Source: CAYHPR01 sp964358895
Lineage (GTDB): Archaea > Micrarchaeota > Micrarchaeia > CABMEP01
Assembly: GCA_964358895.1 (NCBI GenBank)
Contig: CAYHPR010000009.1
Coordinates: 1 to 39,742, forward strand
Direction: 5' to 3'
DNA: 39,742 nucleotides
In this document: in pieces, positions 6,857 through 16,016 of the stretch
Numbering within the stretch: position 1 is the stretch's first letter
Layout of the letters: each line of letters starts with the position of its first letter
Position numbers and translations under genes: made by a program
The notes under the pieces: generated by a model
The model's database searches: none
Seen by the model: only the letters and a program-made list of their open reading frames with translations
Told to the model about the DNA's origin: nothing

Positions 6857-7138
6857 ATGAACAGACTTGGAATGAAAATAAAATCAAAAGGATTTGAAGA
6901 CATTGGGATAAGTGTCAGACCTAAGTATCTGAAGATGAGTTTGAACGAAGTCCGCTATGGAAGTAGGAGTTCTGAGGTTGTACGAAGACCTTGGTTATTG
7001 GAAGCAATGGAAAAACAGGAGATAGAAAAACAGGAAATAGAAAAAATAAGAAGGATTAATGAAGAGTCTAAACAAGAGCCTAAATGCAGTCTTTTTTCCA
7101 GATTAGTGAACAAAATAAAAGATCTGGCAAGATTTTAA
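6857..7138 (+). CDS. Small basic protein of unknown function
   Basis: Not recognised (93 aa). It is rich in Lys, Arg and Glu, with a repeated segment EKQEIEKQEIEKIRR (about 52-66) likely to form a helix, and a C-terminal amphipathic stretch SLFSRLVNKIKDLARF that could associate with a membrane or partner. GTGAT is three bases before the ATG, the genome's usual spacing, which supports a real gene. It follows the gene at 6281 in the same operon and is closed by the hairpin at 7173-7208. Confidence 0.55.
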   Translation: MNRLGMKIKSKGFEDIGISVRPKYLKMSLNEVRYGSRSSEVVRRPWLLEAMEKQEIEKQEIEKIRRINEESKQEPKCSLFSRLVNKIKDLARF

Positions 7139-7172
7139 GGAAATATTATCTATTCTCAGGTACGAACTACAA

Positions 7173-7208
7173 AAAAACCTTAGCCAACTCAAGTTGGCAA
7201 AGGTTTTT
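7173..7208 (+). terminator. Strong hairpin with T-tract
   Basis: AAAAACCTT-A-GCCAACT pairs with AGTTGGC-A-AAGGTTTTT around a two-base loop, giving about 16 pairs with one mismatch and ending in T5. It sits 34 bases after the stop of the gene at 6857 and before rpoH, so it would separate the accessory block from the polymerase operon. A stable RNA element is an alternative. Confidence 0.6.
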
Positions 7209-7318
7209 AATATTAGAGGTCCTAATTAGGTTAGCTTATAGTTATCTGTGGTCTAGCCTTTACCTTGCTTCCTCGCTCAGCGTGTTGTGAAGTGTGTGTT
7301 GGCTCTTGTGGTGGTTTG

Positions 7319-7564
7319 TTGCCTGTTAAAAGAAAAAGACGAAAAGAGATTAAACGTATTGAACATTTTTTAGTACCAAAGCATGAGCTCGTAAAAACAG
7401 ATGACGAAAAAGACATTCTCGGCAAGTATAGCATTACTAAAGAACAGTTACCAAAAATAAAAGATTACGATCCAGCCATACAAGGTCTCGAAGCAAAAGA
7501 GGGAGACATCATTCGAATTTTAAGAGAAGGTGAAATAGTTTATTTCAGAGTTGTAGTCAGATAA
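7319..7564 (+). CDS. rpoH: RNA polymerase subunit H (Rpb5-like)
   Basis: Small archaeal polymerase subunit matching the C-terminal domain of eukaryotic Rpb5; it sits at the downstream DNA side. Characteristic sequence includes HFLVPKHELV, ITKEQLPKIKDYDPAI and GDIIRILREGEIVYFRVVVR. No in-frame ATG precedes the conserved region; a TTG at 7319 (or 7316) directly after GGTGGT gives an 81-residue protein, the normal size, so a non-ATG start is proposed. It heads the polymerase gene cluster, followed 79 bases later by rpoB''. Identity is secure and the exact start is uncertain. Confidence 0.9.
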   Translation: MPVKRKRRKEIKRIEHFLVPKHELVKTDDEKDILGKYSITKEQLPKIKDYDPAIQGLEAKEGDIIRILREGEIVYFRVVVR

Positions 7565-7615
7565 TTGCAAGAGACAAAGGAAAGTCAGAGGAGAGTCAAA
7601 AAAAGAAAATAAAAG

Positions 7616-7646
7616 GGAAATACAAAAACCGTAGGTTGTTGTTATG
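7616..7646 (+). repeat. Palindromic repeat family R1, copy 2 (rpoB'' leader)
   Basis: Thirty-one bases, GGAAATACAAAAACCGTAGG then TTGTTGTTATG, identical to the kaiC-like leader on the other strand and including the rpoB'' start codon. A partial flank (GGAAAGTCAGAGGA, from 7579) resembles the longer copies. Confidence 0.8.
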
Positions 7647-9110
7647 AGTGAAGAAGTACTTGAATTATACTTAACTGAAAATAAAATCGTAAAGCAACAC
7701 CTCGATAGTTACAACAGATTCATTGAGCATGGGATTCAAGAAATTCTTGACGCAGTTAAAGGTATTGAACCAAACATTCCAAATTACAAATTAAAATTAG
7801 GAAAGGTTTGGGTTGACAAACCACAAATTATCGAGGCAGACAGTGCAACCAGAGCGATATTGCCAATGGAAGCAAAACTGAGAAACTTAACTTATTCTGG
7901 AAAGATTTATGCTGAAATCACGCCGATTATTAATGACATTGAAAGAAAAACTGCAGTTGCTTACATCGGCGACATGCCAATCATGGTCAGATCAAAAGCA
8001 TGTTACACCGATGGAATGTCGCGAAGCGAATTGATCAAAGCTGGTGAAGATCCGAACGATCCTGGAGGATATATGATCATTAACGGCACTGAAAGAGTGC
8101 TAGTCGGCATCGAGGATCTGGCAGCCAATCGTATCATGGTTACTAGAGAAAAGAAAGGAACAGTTACTACAGCTAAAATATTTTCAACACGCGCAGGCTT
8201 CAGAAGCAGATGCGCAGTTAACAGAAACAGTGAAGGATTATGGGATGTAGAATTCCCTGCAGCACCTCCTAAGCTGCCTCTTGTTATGGTTCTTCGAGCT
8301 CTTGGAATGAAGAAAGATGAAGATATTCTTGAGATGTTTACTGATGAACGTCACATAATTGCAGACGCACTTCTTAATATGGAAGTAACGGAAGCAAAGA
8401 CAGTTGACACGGCGGTTGATGAAATTGGAAAGAAAGCAGTACCAGGACAACCAAAGGAATACCGAGACAAACGTGTCGAGGTTTTACTTAACACTTATCT
8501 GCTTCCGCATTTCGGAGTTGATAAAGAAGCAAGACATCTGAAAGCACGATTCTTATGCCATATGGCAGAAAAAGGAACACTAGTTGCTTACAGGAGATAT
8601 CCAACAGATGACAAAGACCATTATGCTAACAAACGAATTAAACTAAGTGGAGTGCTAATGGAAGAGCTGTACAGATACGCATTCCAATTCTTAGTACGTG
8701 ATATCGTTTATCAAGCTGAACGTGCTGCTGCACGTGGCAGAAGACTTCAAGACGTTCAAACATTTGTCAGACCAGATACACTTAGTGAACGAATTAAGTA
8801 TGCAATGGCTACAGGCAATTGGATTGCAGGCCAGACAGGAGTCTGCCAACTTCTTGATAGAACTTCGTACATCGCAACACTTTCACACTTAAGAAGAATC
8901 ATTTCACCGCTTAGCAGAGTACATCCTCATTTCGAAGCACGTGACCTCCATGGAACACACTTCGGACGTCTTTGTCCAAATGAGACACCTGAAGGATCAA
9001 GCTGTTCACTGGTGAAGAACATGTCATTGGAAAATGAAATATCGATTGGCGTTAACGAAATGGAAATAGAAGGAATGTTGAAGAAATTTGGCGTTGTCGC
9101 AGTAAAATAA
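7644..9110 (+). CDS. rpoB2: RNA polymerase subunit B'' (N-terminal half of beta)
   Basis: N-terminal part of the second-largest polymerase subunit (488 aa). Visible landmarks are the protrusion/lobe region with GGYMIINGTERVLVGIEDLA (about 145-164) and the fork region ATLSHLRRIISPL, followed by LHGTHFGRLCPNETPEGSSC near residues 436-455. The protein ends just after this fork, so the beta subunit is split as in many Euryarchaeota and some DPANN. It starts with ATG inside a repeat element, without a GGTGAT site. The B' half follows after an 81-base gap holding another repeat copy. Identity is certain. Confidence 0.97.
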   Translation: MSEEVLELYLTENKIVKQHLDSYNRFIEHGIQEILDAVKGIEPNIPNYKLKLGKVWVDKPQIIEADSATRAILPMEAKLRNLTYSGKIYAEITPIINDIERKTAVAYIGDMPIMVRSKACYTDGMSRSELIKAGEDPNDPGGYMIINGTERVLVGIEDLAANRIMVTREKKGTVTTAKIFSTRAGFRSRCAVNRNSEGLWDVEFPAAPPKLPLVMVLRALGMKKDEDILEMFTDERHIIADALLNMEVTEAKTVDTAVDEIGKKAVPGQPKEYRDKRVEVLLNTYLLPHFGVDKEARHLKARFLCHMAEKGTLVAYRRYPTDDKDHYANKRIKLSGVLMEELYRYAFQFLVRDIVYQAERAAARGRRLQDVQTFVRPDTLSERIKYAMATGNWIAGQTGVCQLLDRTSYIATLSHLRRIISPLSRVHPHFEARDLHGTHFGRLCPNETPEGSSCSLVKNMSLENEISIGVNEMEIEGMLKKFGVVAVK

Positions 9111-9159
9111 CAGTAGTAAATAAGGTATAGACAATACAAAAACAGTCGTAAAAAAATAA

Positions 9160-9194
9160 CTAGGAAGTCAAAAGAAACCGTAGGTGTCTTTATG
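9160..9194 (+). repeat. Palindromic repeat family R1, copy 3 (rpoB' leader)
   Basis: CTAGGAAGTCAAAAGAAACC then GTAGGTGTCTTTATG, ending at the rpoB' start codon. It matches the EF-2 copy in GGAAGTCA-AAGAAACC but the 3' arm is decayed (GGTGTC for GGTTTC). It fills the junction between the two halves of the split beta subunit. Confidence 0.7.
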
Positions 9195-11042
9195 GTGAAA
9201 AAGAAAAAAACTGAAGCCGAACAAAAGGAAGTAACTGTTTACCTTAATGGTAAGATAGTTGGTAAACATCCAGATGGAATGGAGTTCGTCAAAACAATAG
9301 TCAATAAAAGAAGACGCGGGGAGATTCAGCACGAGGTTAATGTTGAATACCACCCGAAGATCTCAGAACTTTATATTAATACAGACAGAGGCAGGTCCAG
9401 ACGCCCGCTTATCATTATTGAAAATGGAAAATCGAAACTAACAAATGAGGTTAGGGAAAAGATCCGAAGGAAAGAATTAGAATGGAATGACCTCCTAAGA
9501 GAAGGAGTGGTCGAATATTTGGATGCTGCTGAAGAAGACACAATGTCACAAGTTGCACTCAGTGAAAAAGAAATCACGCCAGAACACACACACCTTGAAA
9601 TTGATCCAGCCGGAATTCTTTCTGTTGTAACATCAATATTGCCGATGCAGGAATACAATTCAGCAGTTAGAACTACAATGGCCTGTTCAATGAATAAGCA
9701 ATCAATAGGAATTTACAGTGCCAACTTTGGACTAAGATATGACACACGTGCTTACATCATGTATTACCCTCAATACCCTTTAGTCTATACGCGACCGCAT
9801 CACATACTAAAAACTGATGAAAGAACAGGTGGTGAAAATCTTGTTGTTGCAGTAGCTTCCTACAGAGGATACAACATGGAAGATGGGGTTGTCGTAAACA
9901 AAAGTGCTATCGAACGTGGGATGTTAAGGTGTGTTTCATTTAGAACTTATGAAACTGAAGAAAGAAGATACCCAGGTGGACAGAGAGATAAATTTGAGAT
10001 TCCTGCACCAACAGTAAATGGATACCGTGAAGAAGCTGCTTACAAATATCTTGATGAAGACGGAATCATTGTACCAGGAATAACCTTAAAAGGAAGAGAC
10101 GTACTTGTCGGAAAAACTTCGCCTCCAAGATTCCTTGAAGATGTAAGTGCATTCGGAATAGCAGAAGAAAAGAAACGTGAAAGCTCAATCACACTTAAGT
10201 CTGAAGAGGAGGGAATTGTTGACCAAGTAATGTTATCTCAAAGTCCTTCTGGTAACAAACTCGTTAAGATAAGAATTCGCGATATTAAGAAACCAGAAAA
10301 TGGTGACAAAGTTGCATCAAGACACGGACAGAAAGGAGTCATTGGATTGTTAGCAGCACAGACAGATATGCCATTCAGCGAATCGGGTATTATTCCTGAC
10401 TTAATACTTAATCCACATGCAATCCCATCACGTATGACCGTTGGTCACATAATGGAAATGATGGGAGGAAAGGCAGCATGTATGACCGGTGAAAAAATTG
10501 ATGGAACGCCGTTCAGTGAAAATAAAGAAGAGGGAATTAGACAATCGCTGAAGGAACATGGATTCCATCCAGCAGGTCATGAGATACTTTATGATGGTGA
10601 AACAGGAAGAAAGATAGAAGCTGAAATTTTTGTAGGTGTCGTTTATTATCAAAGACTTCATCACTTAGTCAGCAACAAGCTGCATGCAAGAAGCCGTGGA
10701 CCTGTCCAACTTCTTACAAGACAACCAACAGAAGGACGTGTACGTGAAGGAGGACTTCGTTTCGGAGAAATGGAACGTGACTGTCTGATCGGTTATGGAG
10801 CATCTATGCTTCTGAAAGAAAGACTGACTGATGAATCTGATAGAATTGTTGAACTTGTATGTAATGAATGCGGTTCAGTTGCTTACCATGATTATGTTAA
10901 GAACAAAGATGTGTGTCCAGTATGCGCATCTGTCAATCTGCATCCAATCGAAATGTCATATGCATTCAAACTGTTGCTTGACGAAATAAAGGCATTGGGA
11001 GTATTCCCACGTCTGATTACAAGTGATAAAACCGAATATTGA
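9192..11042 (+). CDS. rpoB1: RNA polymerase subunit B' (C-terminal half of beta)
   Basis: Catalytic half of the second-largest subunit (616 aa). Landmarks: YRGYNMEDGVVVNKSAIERG (about 227-246), the GDKVASRHGQKGVIG hybrid-binding segment, IPSRMTVGHIMEM, and the clamp-region GGLRFGEMERDCLIGYGAS. A zinc site is visible at C557-x2-C560 and C575-x2-C578 (CNECG ... CPVC). The start ATG at 9192 lies at the end of a repeat copy. It is followed by rpoA' after 23 bases in the same operon. Identity is certain. Confidence 0.97.
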   Translation: MVKKKKTEAEQKEVTVYLNGKIVGKHPDGMEFVKTIVNKRRRGEIQHEVNVEYHPKISELYINTDRGRSRRPLIIIENGKSKLTNEVREKIRRKELEWNDLLREGVVEYLDAAEEDTMSQVALSEKEITPEHTHLEIDPAGILSVVTSILPMQEYNSAVRTTMACSMNKQSIGIYSANFGLRYDTRAYIMYYPQYPLVYTRPHHILKTDERTGGENLVVAVASYRGYNMEDGVVVNKSAIERGMLRCVSFRTYETEERRYPGGQRDKFEIPAPTVNGYREEAAYKYLDEDGIIVPGITLKGRDVLVGKTSPPRFLEDVSAFGIAEEKKRESSITLKSEEEGIVDQVMLSQSPSGNKLVKIRIRDIKKPENGDKVASRHGQKGVIGLLAAQTDMPFSESGIIPDLILNPHAIPSRMTVGHIMEMMGGKAACMTGEKIDGTPFSENKEEGIRQSLKEHGFHPAGHEILYDGETGRKIEAEIFVGVVYYQRLHHLVSNKLHARSRGPVQLLTRQPTEGRVREGGLRFGEMERDCLIGYGASMLLKERLTDESDRIVELVCNECGSVAYHDYVKNKDVCPVCASVNLHPIEMSYAFKLLLDEIKALGVFPRLITSDKTEY

Positions 11043-11065
11043 GTATTGATTAGTGAGATGAAAAA

Positions 11066-13618
11066 ATGGCACAAACAAACGATTACTTGGAAAAATTTGT
11101 AAAGAAAATAAAATTCACAATCTTCTCGCCAGAGATGGTTAGAAAGATGGCCGTCGTGAAATTAGTTGTACCAGACACGTACAATGATGACGGATATCCG
11201 ATTGAAGGAGGATTAGCTGACACACGTATGGGCGTTATTGACCCAGGTCTCCGTTGCAAGACTTGTGGAGGAAATATCCGCACATGTCCGGGTCACTTTG
11301 GATCTATCGAACTGATAAGACCTGTTCTACATCCAGAATTTGGACCTATGGTCTACATGTTGCTGCGATCAACGTGCAGAAGCTGTAGACGCGTATTGGT
11401 ATCAAAGGACGTGACAGATGAAATGATCCACTCACTGATGACTCACGATGAAATAACTGAAACAGTTATTGCTAAAGTCAAAAAGGTTAAAGTGTGCCCA
11501 TTCTGTGAGCACGAACAGACAGATATCAAGTTTGAGAAGCCGACTGCATTCTACGAAAAAGACAGAATGCTTTTGCCTACAGAAGTAAGAGATCAACTGG
11601 CAAAAATTCCTGATGACGATTTGAGGCTACTTGGATTCGATCCGGAAATGTCAAGACCTGAATGGGCCGTGATAACGGCGCTTATGGTACCGCCAGTAAG
11701 TGTTAGACCATCAATCACACTTGAAACAGGTGAACGCAGTGAAGATGACTTAACACATAAGCTTGTCGACATCATGCGAATTAATCAGAGACTTGAAGCA
11801 AACATTAACGCAGGAGCACCACAACTAATTATTGAAGATTTGTGGGAACTATTGCAGTATCATATTGTTACATATTTCAACAACGAATCAGCAAACATCC
11901 CGCCTGCAAGACACAGATCCGGCAGACCACTTAAGACTCTTACACAGAGACTTAAGGGTAAAGAAGGAAGATTCCGTTACAATTTGTCTGGAAAGCGTGT
12001 CAACTTCAGCGCACGAACAGTAGTATCGCCAGATGGAACATTATCTATTAATCAAGTTGGTGTTCCGCCTTACGTTGCAGATGCACTAACAGTTCCTATC
12101 AATGTTACTGACTGGAATATTAATGACTGCAAAGAATTCGTAAAAAGAACTGAACACCCTAGAGCAATTTATGCTGTGACACCGGATGGAAAGAGAAGAA
12201 AGATCACAGATGCAAATCGTGAAGAAATTCTTAACGAACTAGCATTCAGCTGGATTGTTGAAAGACAACTTAAGGATGGCGACGTCGTATTATTCAACCG
12301 ACATCCATCACTTCACCGAATGTCGATTATGGCACACGAAGTAAAAATATTGCCAGGTAAGACATTCAGAGTTGCACCATCTGTCACTCCACCATACAAT
12401 GCTGATTTTGATGGAGATGAAATGAATATCCACGTTCCTCAGCGTGAAGAAGCAAGAGCAGAAGCTGAAATGCTGATGAAAGTTGAAGATCAAATAATTT
12501 CGCCAAGACATGGCCATGCTGTAATTAGACCAACTGAAGATCATATTTCTGGATCTTATCTACTCACACGGGAAGGTTCGTCTTTCGCAGCTACAGAAGC
12601 TGCAGACGTACTTGCTACATGTGGAATCTTTGAACTGCCGAAAGCAGATGAGAAAGGCGGCCGATACTCTGGAAAGCTTATATTCTCGCAACTATTGCCA
12701 GAAGGGCTTAATATGACTGCAAAAACCAAGCTGGGCAAGGAAGGAGAGAAAATGATTGAGATTAAGAATGGCAAAATGGTAAAGGGAGTACTTGATTCAA
12801 GATCCCTTGACGAAGTTGTTGAAACAATCATTACTAATTTCGGAGCAAAGAGAGGAAGAGAATTTATTGATTCAGTGACGAAAATAGCTGCGTATACAAT
12901 AACAACAAAAGGATTTTCTGTATCAATGGACGGATACACTGTGTCGAAAGAAAATGGACAGAAGATTGCGGCCATATCTGACAGGGCAGAACGTGAAGTT
13001 AATTCATTGGTTATGCAGTATCAAAATAAGACACTCGAACGAGAACCAGGAAGAACACCACGCGAGACGCTAGAGACAAGAGTCATGTCTGCACTTAGTA
13101 AAGTTCGTGAGGACACTGCTAAACTTATCGAGCAAGAATTCGGAATCAAAAATAATTCTATCGTAATGGCTAAGATTGGTGCAAGAGGATCTATGCTTAA
13201 TGTAACACACATGGCAGGAATTATTTCACAGCAAGCAGTCAGAAGCAAACGATTGAGAAGAGGATACCGAAAGAGAGTGTTGTCACACTTCAAACAGAAT
13301 GATATTGGTGCAAAAGCAAGAGGTTACATCGAATCAAACTTCAAGAAAGGACTCAGCCCAATTGAATTCTTCTTCAATTCCATGGGTGGTCGTGAATCAC
13401 TAGTTAACACGGCTATCAGAACTGCACGTTCTGGTTACATGCAACGAAGGCTCATTAATGCGCTTCAAGACTTGTCGGTTCATGATGATCTCACAGTTAG
13501 AGATGCATCAGGAAAGATTGTTCAGACGATTTATGGTGGGGACGGAAAGGATCCAATGAGACTTAGAAAGATTGGAGAAGAACTGGCTACACCAGTCGCA
13601 CAACCAGAAAGAGAATAA
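11066..13618 (+). CDS. rpoA1: RNA polymerase subunit A' (N-terminal part of beta')
   Basis: Largest catalytic subunit, N-terminal part (850 aa). The active-site Mg motif NADFDGD is at 445-451. An N-terminal zinc site is C64, C67, C74 and H77 (CKTCGGNIRTCPGHFG). Other familiar segments include RFRYNLSGKRVNFSARTVVSPD and FNRHPSLHRMSIMAHEV. It ends before the trigger-loop C-terminal portion, which is encoded separately by the next gene, the normal archaeal split. GTGAG precedes the ATG. The 20-base gap to rpoA'' implies co-transcription. Identity is certain. Confidence 0.97.
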   Translation: MAQTNDYLEKFVKKIKFTIFSPEMVRKMAVVKLVVPDTYNDDGYPIEGGLADTRMGVIDPGLRCKTCGGNIRTCPGHFGSIELIRPVLHPEFGPMVYMLLRSTCRSCRRVLVSKDVTDEMIHSLMTHDEITETVIAKVKKVKVCPFCEHEQTDIKFEKPTAFYEKDRMLLPTEVRDQLAKIPDDDLRLLGFDPEMSRPEWAVITALMVPPVSVRPSITLETGERSEDDLTHKLVDIMRINQRLEANINAGAPQLIIEDLWELLQYHIVTYFNNESANIPPARHRSGRPLKTLTQRLKGKEGRFRYNLSGKRVNFSARTVVSPDGTLSINQVGVPPYVADALTVPINVTDWNINDCKEFVKRTEHPRAIYAVTPDGKRRKITDANREEILNELAFSWIVERQLKDGDVVLFNRHPSLHRMSIMAHEVKILPGKTFRVAPSVTPPYNADFDGDEMNIHVPQREEARAEAEMLMKVEDQIISPRHGHAVIRPTEDHISGSYLLTREGSSFAATEAADVLATCGIFELPKADEKGGRYSGKLIFSQLLPEGLNMTAKTKLGKEGEKMIEIKNGKMVKGVLDSRSLDEVVETIITNFGAKRGREFIDSVTKIAAYTITTKGFSVSMDGYTVSKENGQKIAAISDRAEREVNSLVMQYQNKTLEREPGRTPRETLETRVMSALSKVREDTAKLIEQEFGIKNNSIVMAKIGARGSMLNVTHMAGIISQQAVRSKRLRRGYRKRVLSHFKQNDIGAKARGYIESNFKKGLSPIEFFFNSMGGRESLVNTAIRTARSGYMQRRLINALQDLSVHDDLTVRDASGKIVQTIYGGDGKDPMRLRKIGEELATPVAQPERE

Positions 13619-13638
13619 AATAAAATGGAATGATATTT

Positions 13639-14676
13639 ATGGCAACAAAAAAAGAAATAACAAAAAAAGAGATTAAAATCACGCCTGGAGAAGCAGCAGG
13701 AGTTATTGCAGCACAATCGCTAGGTGAACCAGGTACGCAGATGAATATGCGTACTTTCCACTATGCAGGAGTCGCTGAAGAAGTTCCTACAGACTTACCA
13801 AGAATGATTGAAATCGTGGACGGGAAGAAAGAGCCAAAGAATACGCTTACAGACATTTACGTTCAACCGAAGTCACAAAAAGATGAGAAAAAGGTTAGAG
13901 AGATTGCCAAAGGCTTAGAAGAACTAATTCTTGATGACGTTGCGATGATCGCTGAGAATTTCCAAAAGAAGTACATCATGGTCAGACTAAACAAAGACGC
14001 AATTGAACGCGAAGGCGCAGATATGACTGAAGTAAAGAAGCTGATCAAAACATTTGTAGGTACAGATTATAATATGAAGTCGCAGCGTGAAAAAATTCTT
14101 GTAAAAGGTGGAAGAGGCGTCACGCTACGACAACTTAGAAAGCTGACGAATAAATTACGTATTCTTCACATTAAAGGTGTAAAAGGGATTCAGAAAGCAG
14201 TTATCATTAGGGATAAGGAAGGCAATTACTTCATCAGAGCAGGAGGATCAAATCTTAAGGATCTGATTGAGAGACCGGAAGTTGACGCTTCAAGATGTTA
14301 CACAAATAACATCATGCACATGTATGAGTTACTTGGTGTAGAAGCAGCAAGAAATTCGATCGTAGCAGAACTAATGAACGTTATGGATTCACAGGGTCTT
14401 GATGTCGATGTACGCCACATAAGACTTCTCGCTGATGCAATGACAGCTGAAGGAGAAATCGTGTCGATTGGAAGACACGGACTCAGTGGAAGAAAGCCAT
14501 CAGTACTTGCAAGAGCTGCTTTTGAAGAAACAGTCAAGCATATTATCAATGCAGCCATCCGCGGTGAAGAAGACAAATTAAGCGGTGTGACTGAAAATAT
14601 ACTTATAGGTCAACCAGTTCCGCTTGGAAGCGGAATTGTTAGGCTCAGAATGAAAAAACCAGGAGAGAAGGAATAG
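13639..14676 (+). CDS. rpoA2: RNA polymerase subunit A'' (C-terminal part of beta')
   Basis: C-terminal part of the largest subunit (345 aa), carrying the trigger-loop region. The N-terminal signature is PGEAAGVIAAQSLGEPGTQM followed by NMRTFHYAG. The cleft region follows with GGSNLKDLIERPEVD and the C-terminal DVRHIRLLADAMTAEGEI. The start at 13639 was preferred to an ATG at 13630 because the sequence GGAATGAT before it is the likely ribosome-binding site. It completes the four-piece polymerase core and is followed by the L30e gene after 14 bases. Confidence 0.97.
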   Translation: MATKKEITKKEIKITPGEAAGVIAAQSLGEPGTQMNMRTFHYAGVAEEVPTDLPRMIEIVDGKKEPKNTLTDIYVQPKSQKDEKKVREIAKGLEELILDDVAMIAENFQKKYIMVRLNKDAIEREGADMTEVKKLIKTFVGTDYNMKSQREKILVKGGRGVTLRQLRKLTNKLRILHIKGVKGIQKAVIIRDKEGNYFIRAGGSNLKDLIERPEVDASRCYTNNIMHMYELLGVEAARNSIVAELMNVMDSQGLDVDVRHIRLLADAMTAEGEIVSIGRHGLSGRKPSVLARAAFEETVKHIINAAIRGEEDKLSGVTENILIGQPVPLGSGIVRLRMKKPGEKE

Positions 14677-14690
14677 TAGGGTGTGATTAG

Positions 14691-14996
14691 ATGGTTGAAA
14701 TTCAAAAGTCTATCAGAATGGTTGTTGAAAGTGGGAAAGTAGAATTCGGAATGCGATCAGGCCTTATGCGAGCACTTAAAGGAGATGCCAAAATGATTCT
14801 CATAGCTAGCAATTGTCCAAAAACAACTCGCGAACAGATTGAGAATGCTGCACAGAAATCAAATTTGCAGGTAAAAAATGTTGGATTTACTTCATTAGAA
14901 CTTGGATCAATCTGCGGTAAACCGTATCCAGTATCAATTCTTACAATTCTTGAAGCAGGAAACTCGGATATTCTATCTTCTTCGGCTTCGTTTTAA
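14691..14996 (+). CDS. rpl30e: Ribosomal protein L30e (eL30)
   Basis: Large-subunit protein of the L7Ae/L30e/S12e/Gadd45 RNA-binding superfamily (101 aa). Typical segments are RMVVESGKVEFGMRSGLMRALKGDAK, LIASNCPKTTREQIE, and the C-terminal LELGSICGKPYPVSILTILEAG, matching archaeal L30e in both length and order. GTGAT is three bases before the ATG. Its position between rpoA'' and nusA is the classic archaeal arrangement, which rules out the otherwise similar L7Ae. Confidence 0.95.
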   Translation: MVEIQKSIRMVVESGKVEFGMRSGLMRALKGDAKMILIASNCPKTTREQIENAAQKSNLQVKNVGFTSLELGSICGKPYPVSILTILEAGNSDILSSSASF

Positions 14997-15044
14997 ATCG
15001 ATTATGACAGAGACGGAAATTAATTAGATATACAGGGATAACGA

Positions 15045-15446
15045 ATGGTGACATTGAATAATGAACAGACGAAGCAGATTCTTTTCTTTCAACAAGTGAC
15101 GCATGCATCAGCACGTGACTGCGTTGAGGATGACGAACATATCGTATTTGTAGTTGCGGAAGGAGACATGGGCAAGGCGATTGGAAAGAATGGGAATGGA
15201 ATAAAGGACTTGCAGAGAATGCTGAAGAAGAATGTTTTATTTGTTGAATATTCGAACATCCTTGACCGATTTGTAGAGAATATATTCTTTCCGACAAAGA
15301 TTAATGTTAATTCGACAGATGATAAAGTTATGATAAAAGTGGATGCGGATAATAGGAAATATGTCATAGGCAAAGGAGGCCACAAGATCAAACTTGCCAG
15401 AACCCTAATAAGTAGGCATTTCGGTGAGAAAGAGATAAAAATATAA
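15045..15446 (+). CDS. nusA: Archaeal NusA-like KH-domain protein
   Basis: Two-KH-domain protein (133 aa) corresponding to the RNA-binding part of bacterial NusA, without the N-terminal polymerase-binding and S1 domains, as usual in archaea. The two KH loops are GKAIGKNGNGIKDLQRML (about 46-63) and KYVIGKGGHKIKLAR (about 105-119). Context between L30e and S12 supports the call. The ATG at 15045 is weakly preceded by GGGAT. It presumably acts in transcription elongation or termination, or rRNA handling; the exact archaeal role is not settled. Confidence 0.93.
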   Translation: MVTLNNEQTKQILFFQQVTHASARDCVEDDEHIVFVVAEGDMGKAIGKNGNGIKDLQRMLKKNVLFVEYSNILDRFVENIFFPTKINVNSTDDKVMIKVDADNRKYVIGKGGHKIKLARTLISRHFGEKEIKI

Positions 15447-15455
15447 AAGGTATAA

Positions 15456-15470
15456 GTGATATATAAATCA
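15456..15470 (+). promoter_or_regulatory. Internal promoter before rps12
   Basis: GATATATAAATC lies just after the nusA stop and about 80 bases before the rps12 ATG. It could drive rps12-rps7 separately from the polymerase genes, with a leader of about 55 nt. Confidence 0.5.
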
Positions 15471-15543
15471 GTAAAATTTGTCAATAAGTCAGCGTTTTTT
15501 ACGTTCTTATTCGATAATTAGTTAGGATGATTTGAGTGATTTA

Positions 15544-15966
15544 ATGGGAGAGTTTTCAGGAAGAGATATCAGAAAGAGAAGAAAAAGATACAGACGGCTG
15601 AAGAAGCCATGGAGAAGAAAGGCTGAAGGATTGAAAGCCAAGTACGATCCGCTCGAAGGGGCACATGCAGCTAGAGCCATAGTTCTTGAAAAGAAAGCTC
15701 TCGAACAAAAACAGCCCCATTCAGGACTGATCAAATGCGCAAAAGTACAACTCATAAAGAATGGAAAGATTGTAACTGCATTCGCACCTCGCGATGGTGC
15801 AATTAACTTCATTGATGAACATGATGAAGTAATGATTGATGGATTGGGAGGATCACAGCGTGGTCAGATGGGTTCGATTCCAGGTGTTCGTTACAAGATA
15901 ATTTCCGTTAATGGAGTTCCTTTGAGCGAATTACGTTCTGGAAAGAAGGAGAAACCAAGAAGATAA
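15544..15966 (+). CDS. rps12: Ribosomal protein S12 (uS12)
   Basis: Decoding-centre small-subunit protein (140 aa). Family hallmarks are KAKYDPLEGAHAARAIVLEK, KQPHSGLIKCAKVQLIKNGK, VTAFAPRDGAINFIDEHDEV and the C-terminal PGVRYKIISVNGVPLSEL. ATG 15544 was chosen because GTGAT lies three bases before it; a TTG at 15532 after GGATGAT would add four residues and is possible. A hairpin repeat begins on the very next base after the stop codon. rps7 follows after 50 bases. Confidence 0.95.
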   Translation: MGEFSGRDIRKRRKRYRRLKKPWRRKAEGLKAKYDPLEGAHAARAIVLEKKALEQKQPHSGLIKCAKVQLIKNGKIVTAFAPRDGAINFIDEHDEVMIDGLGGSQRGQMGSIPGVRYKIISVNGVPLSELRSGKKEKPRR

Positions 15967-15990
15967 GAAACTTTAGAAAAAGTTTCATCA
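15967..15990 (+). repeat. Hairpin repeat family H, copy 1
   Basis: GAAACTT-loop-AAGTTTC followed by ATCA, starting on the base after the rps12 stop codon. The same design, GAAACT...AGTTTC-ATCA, recurs at 27258 directly after the carS stop and, more diverged, inside tRNA-Gln at 27383. It lacks the trailing AAACT of the other two. Confidence 0.65.
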
Positions 15991-16016
15991 AGATATATGA
16001 TAATTAAGGTGTTACT

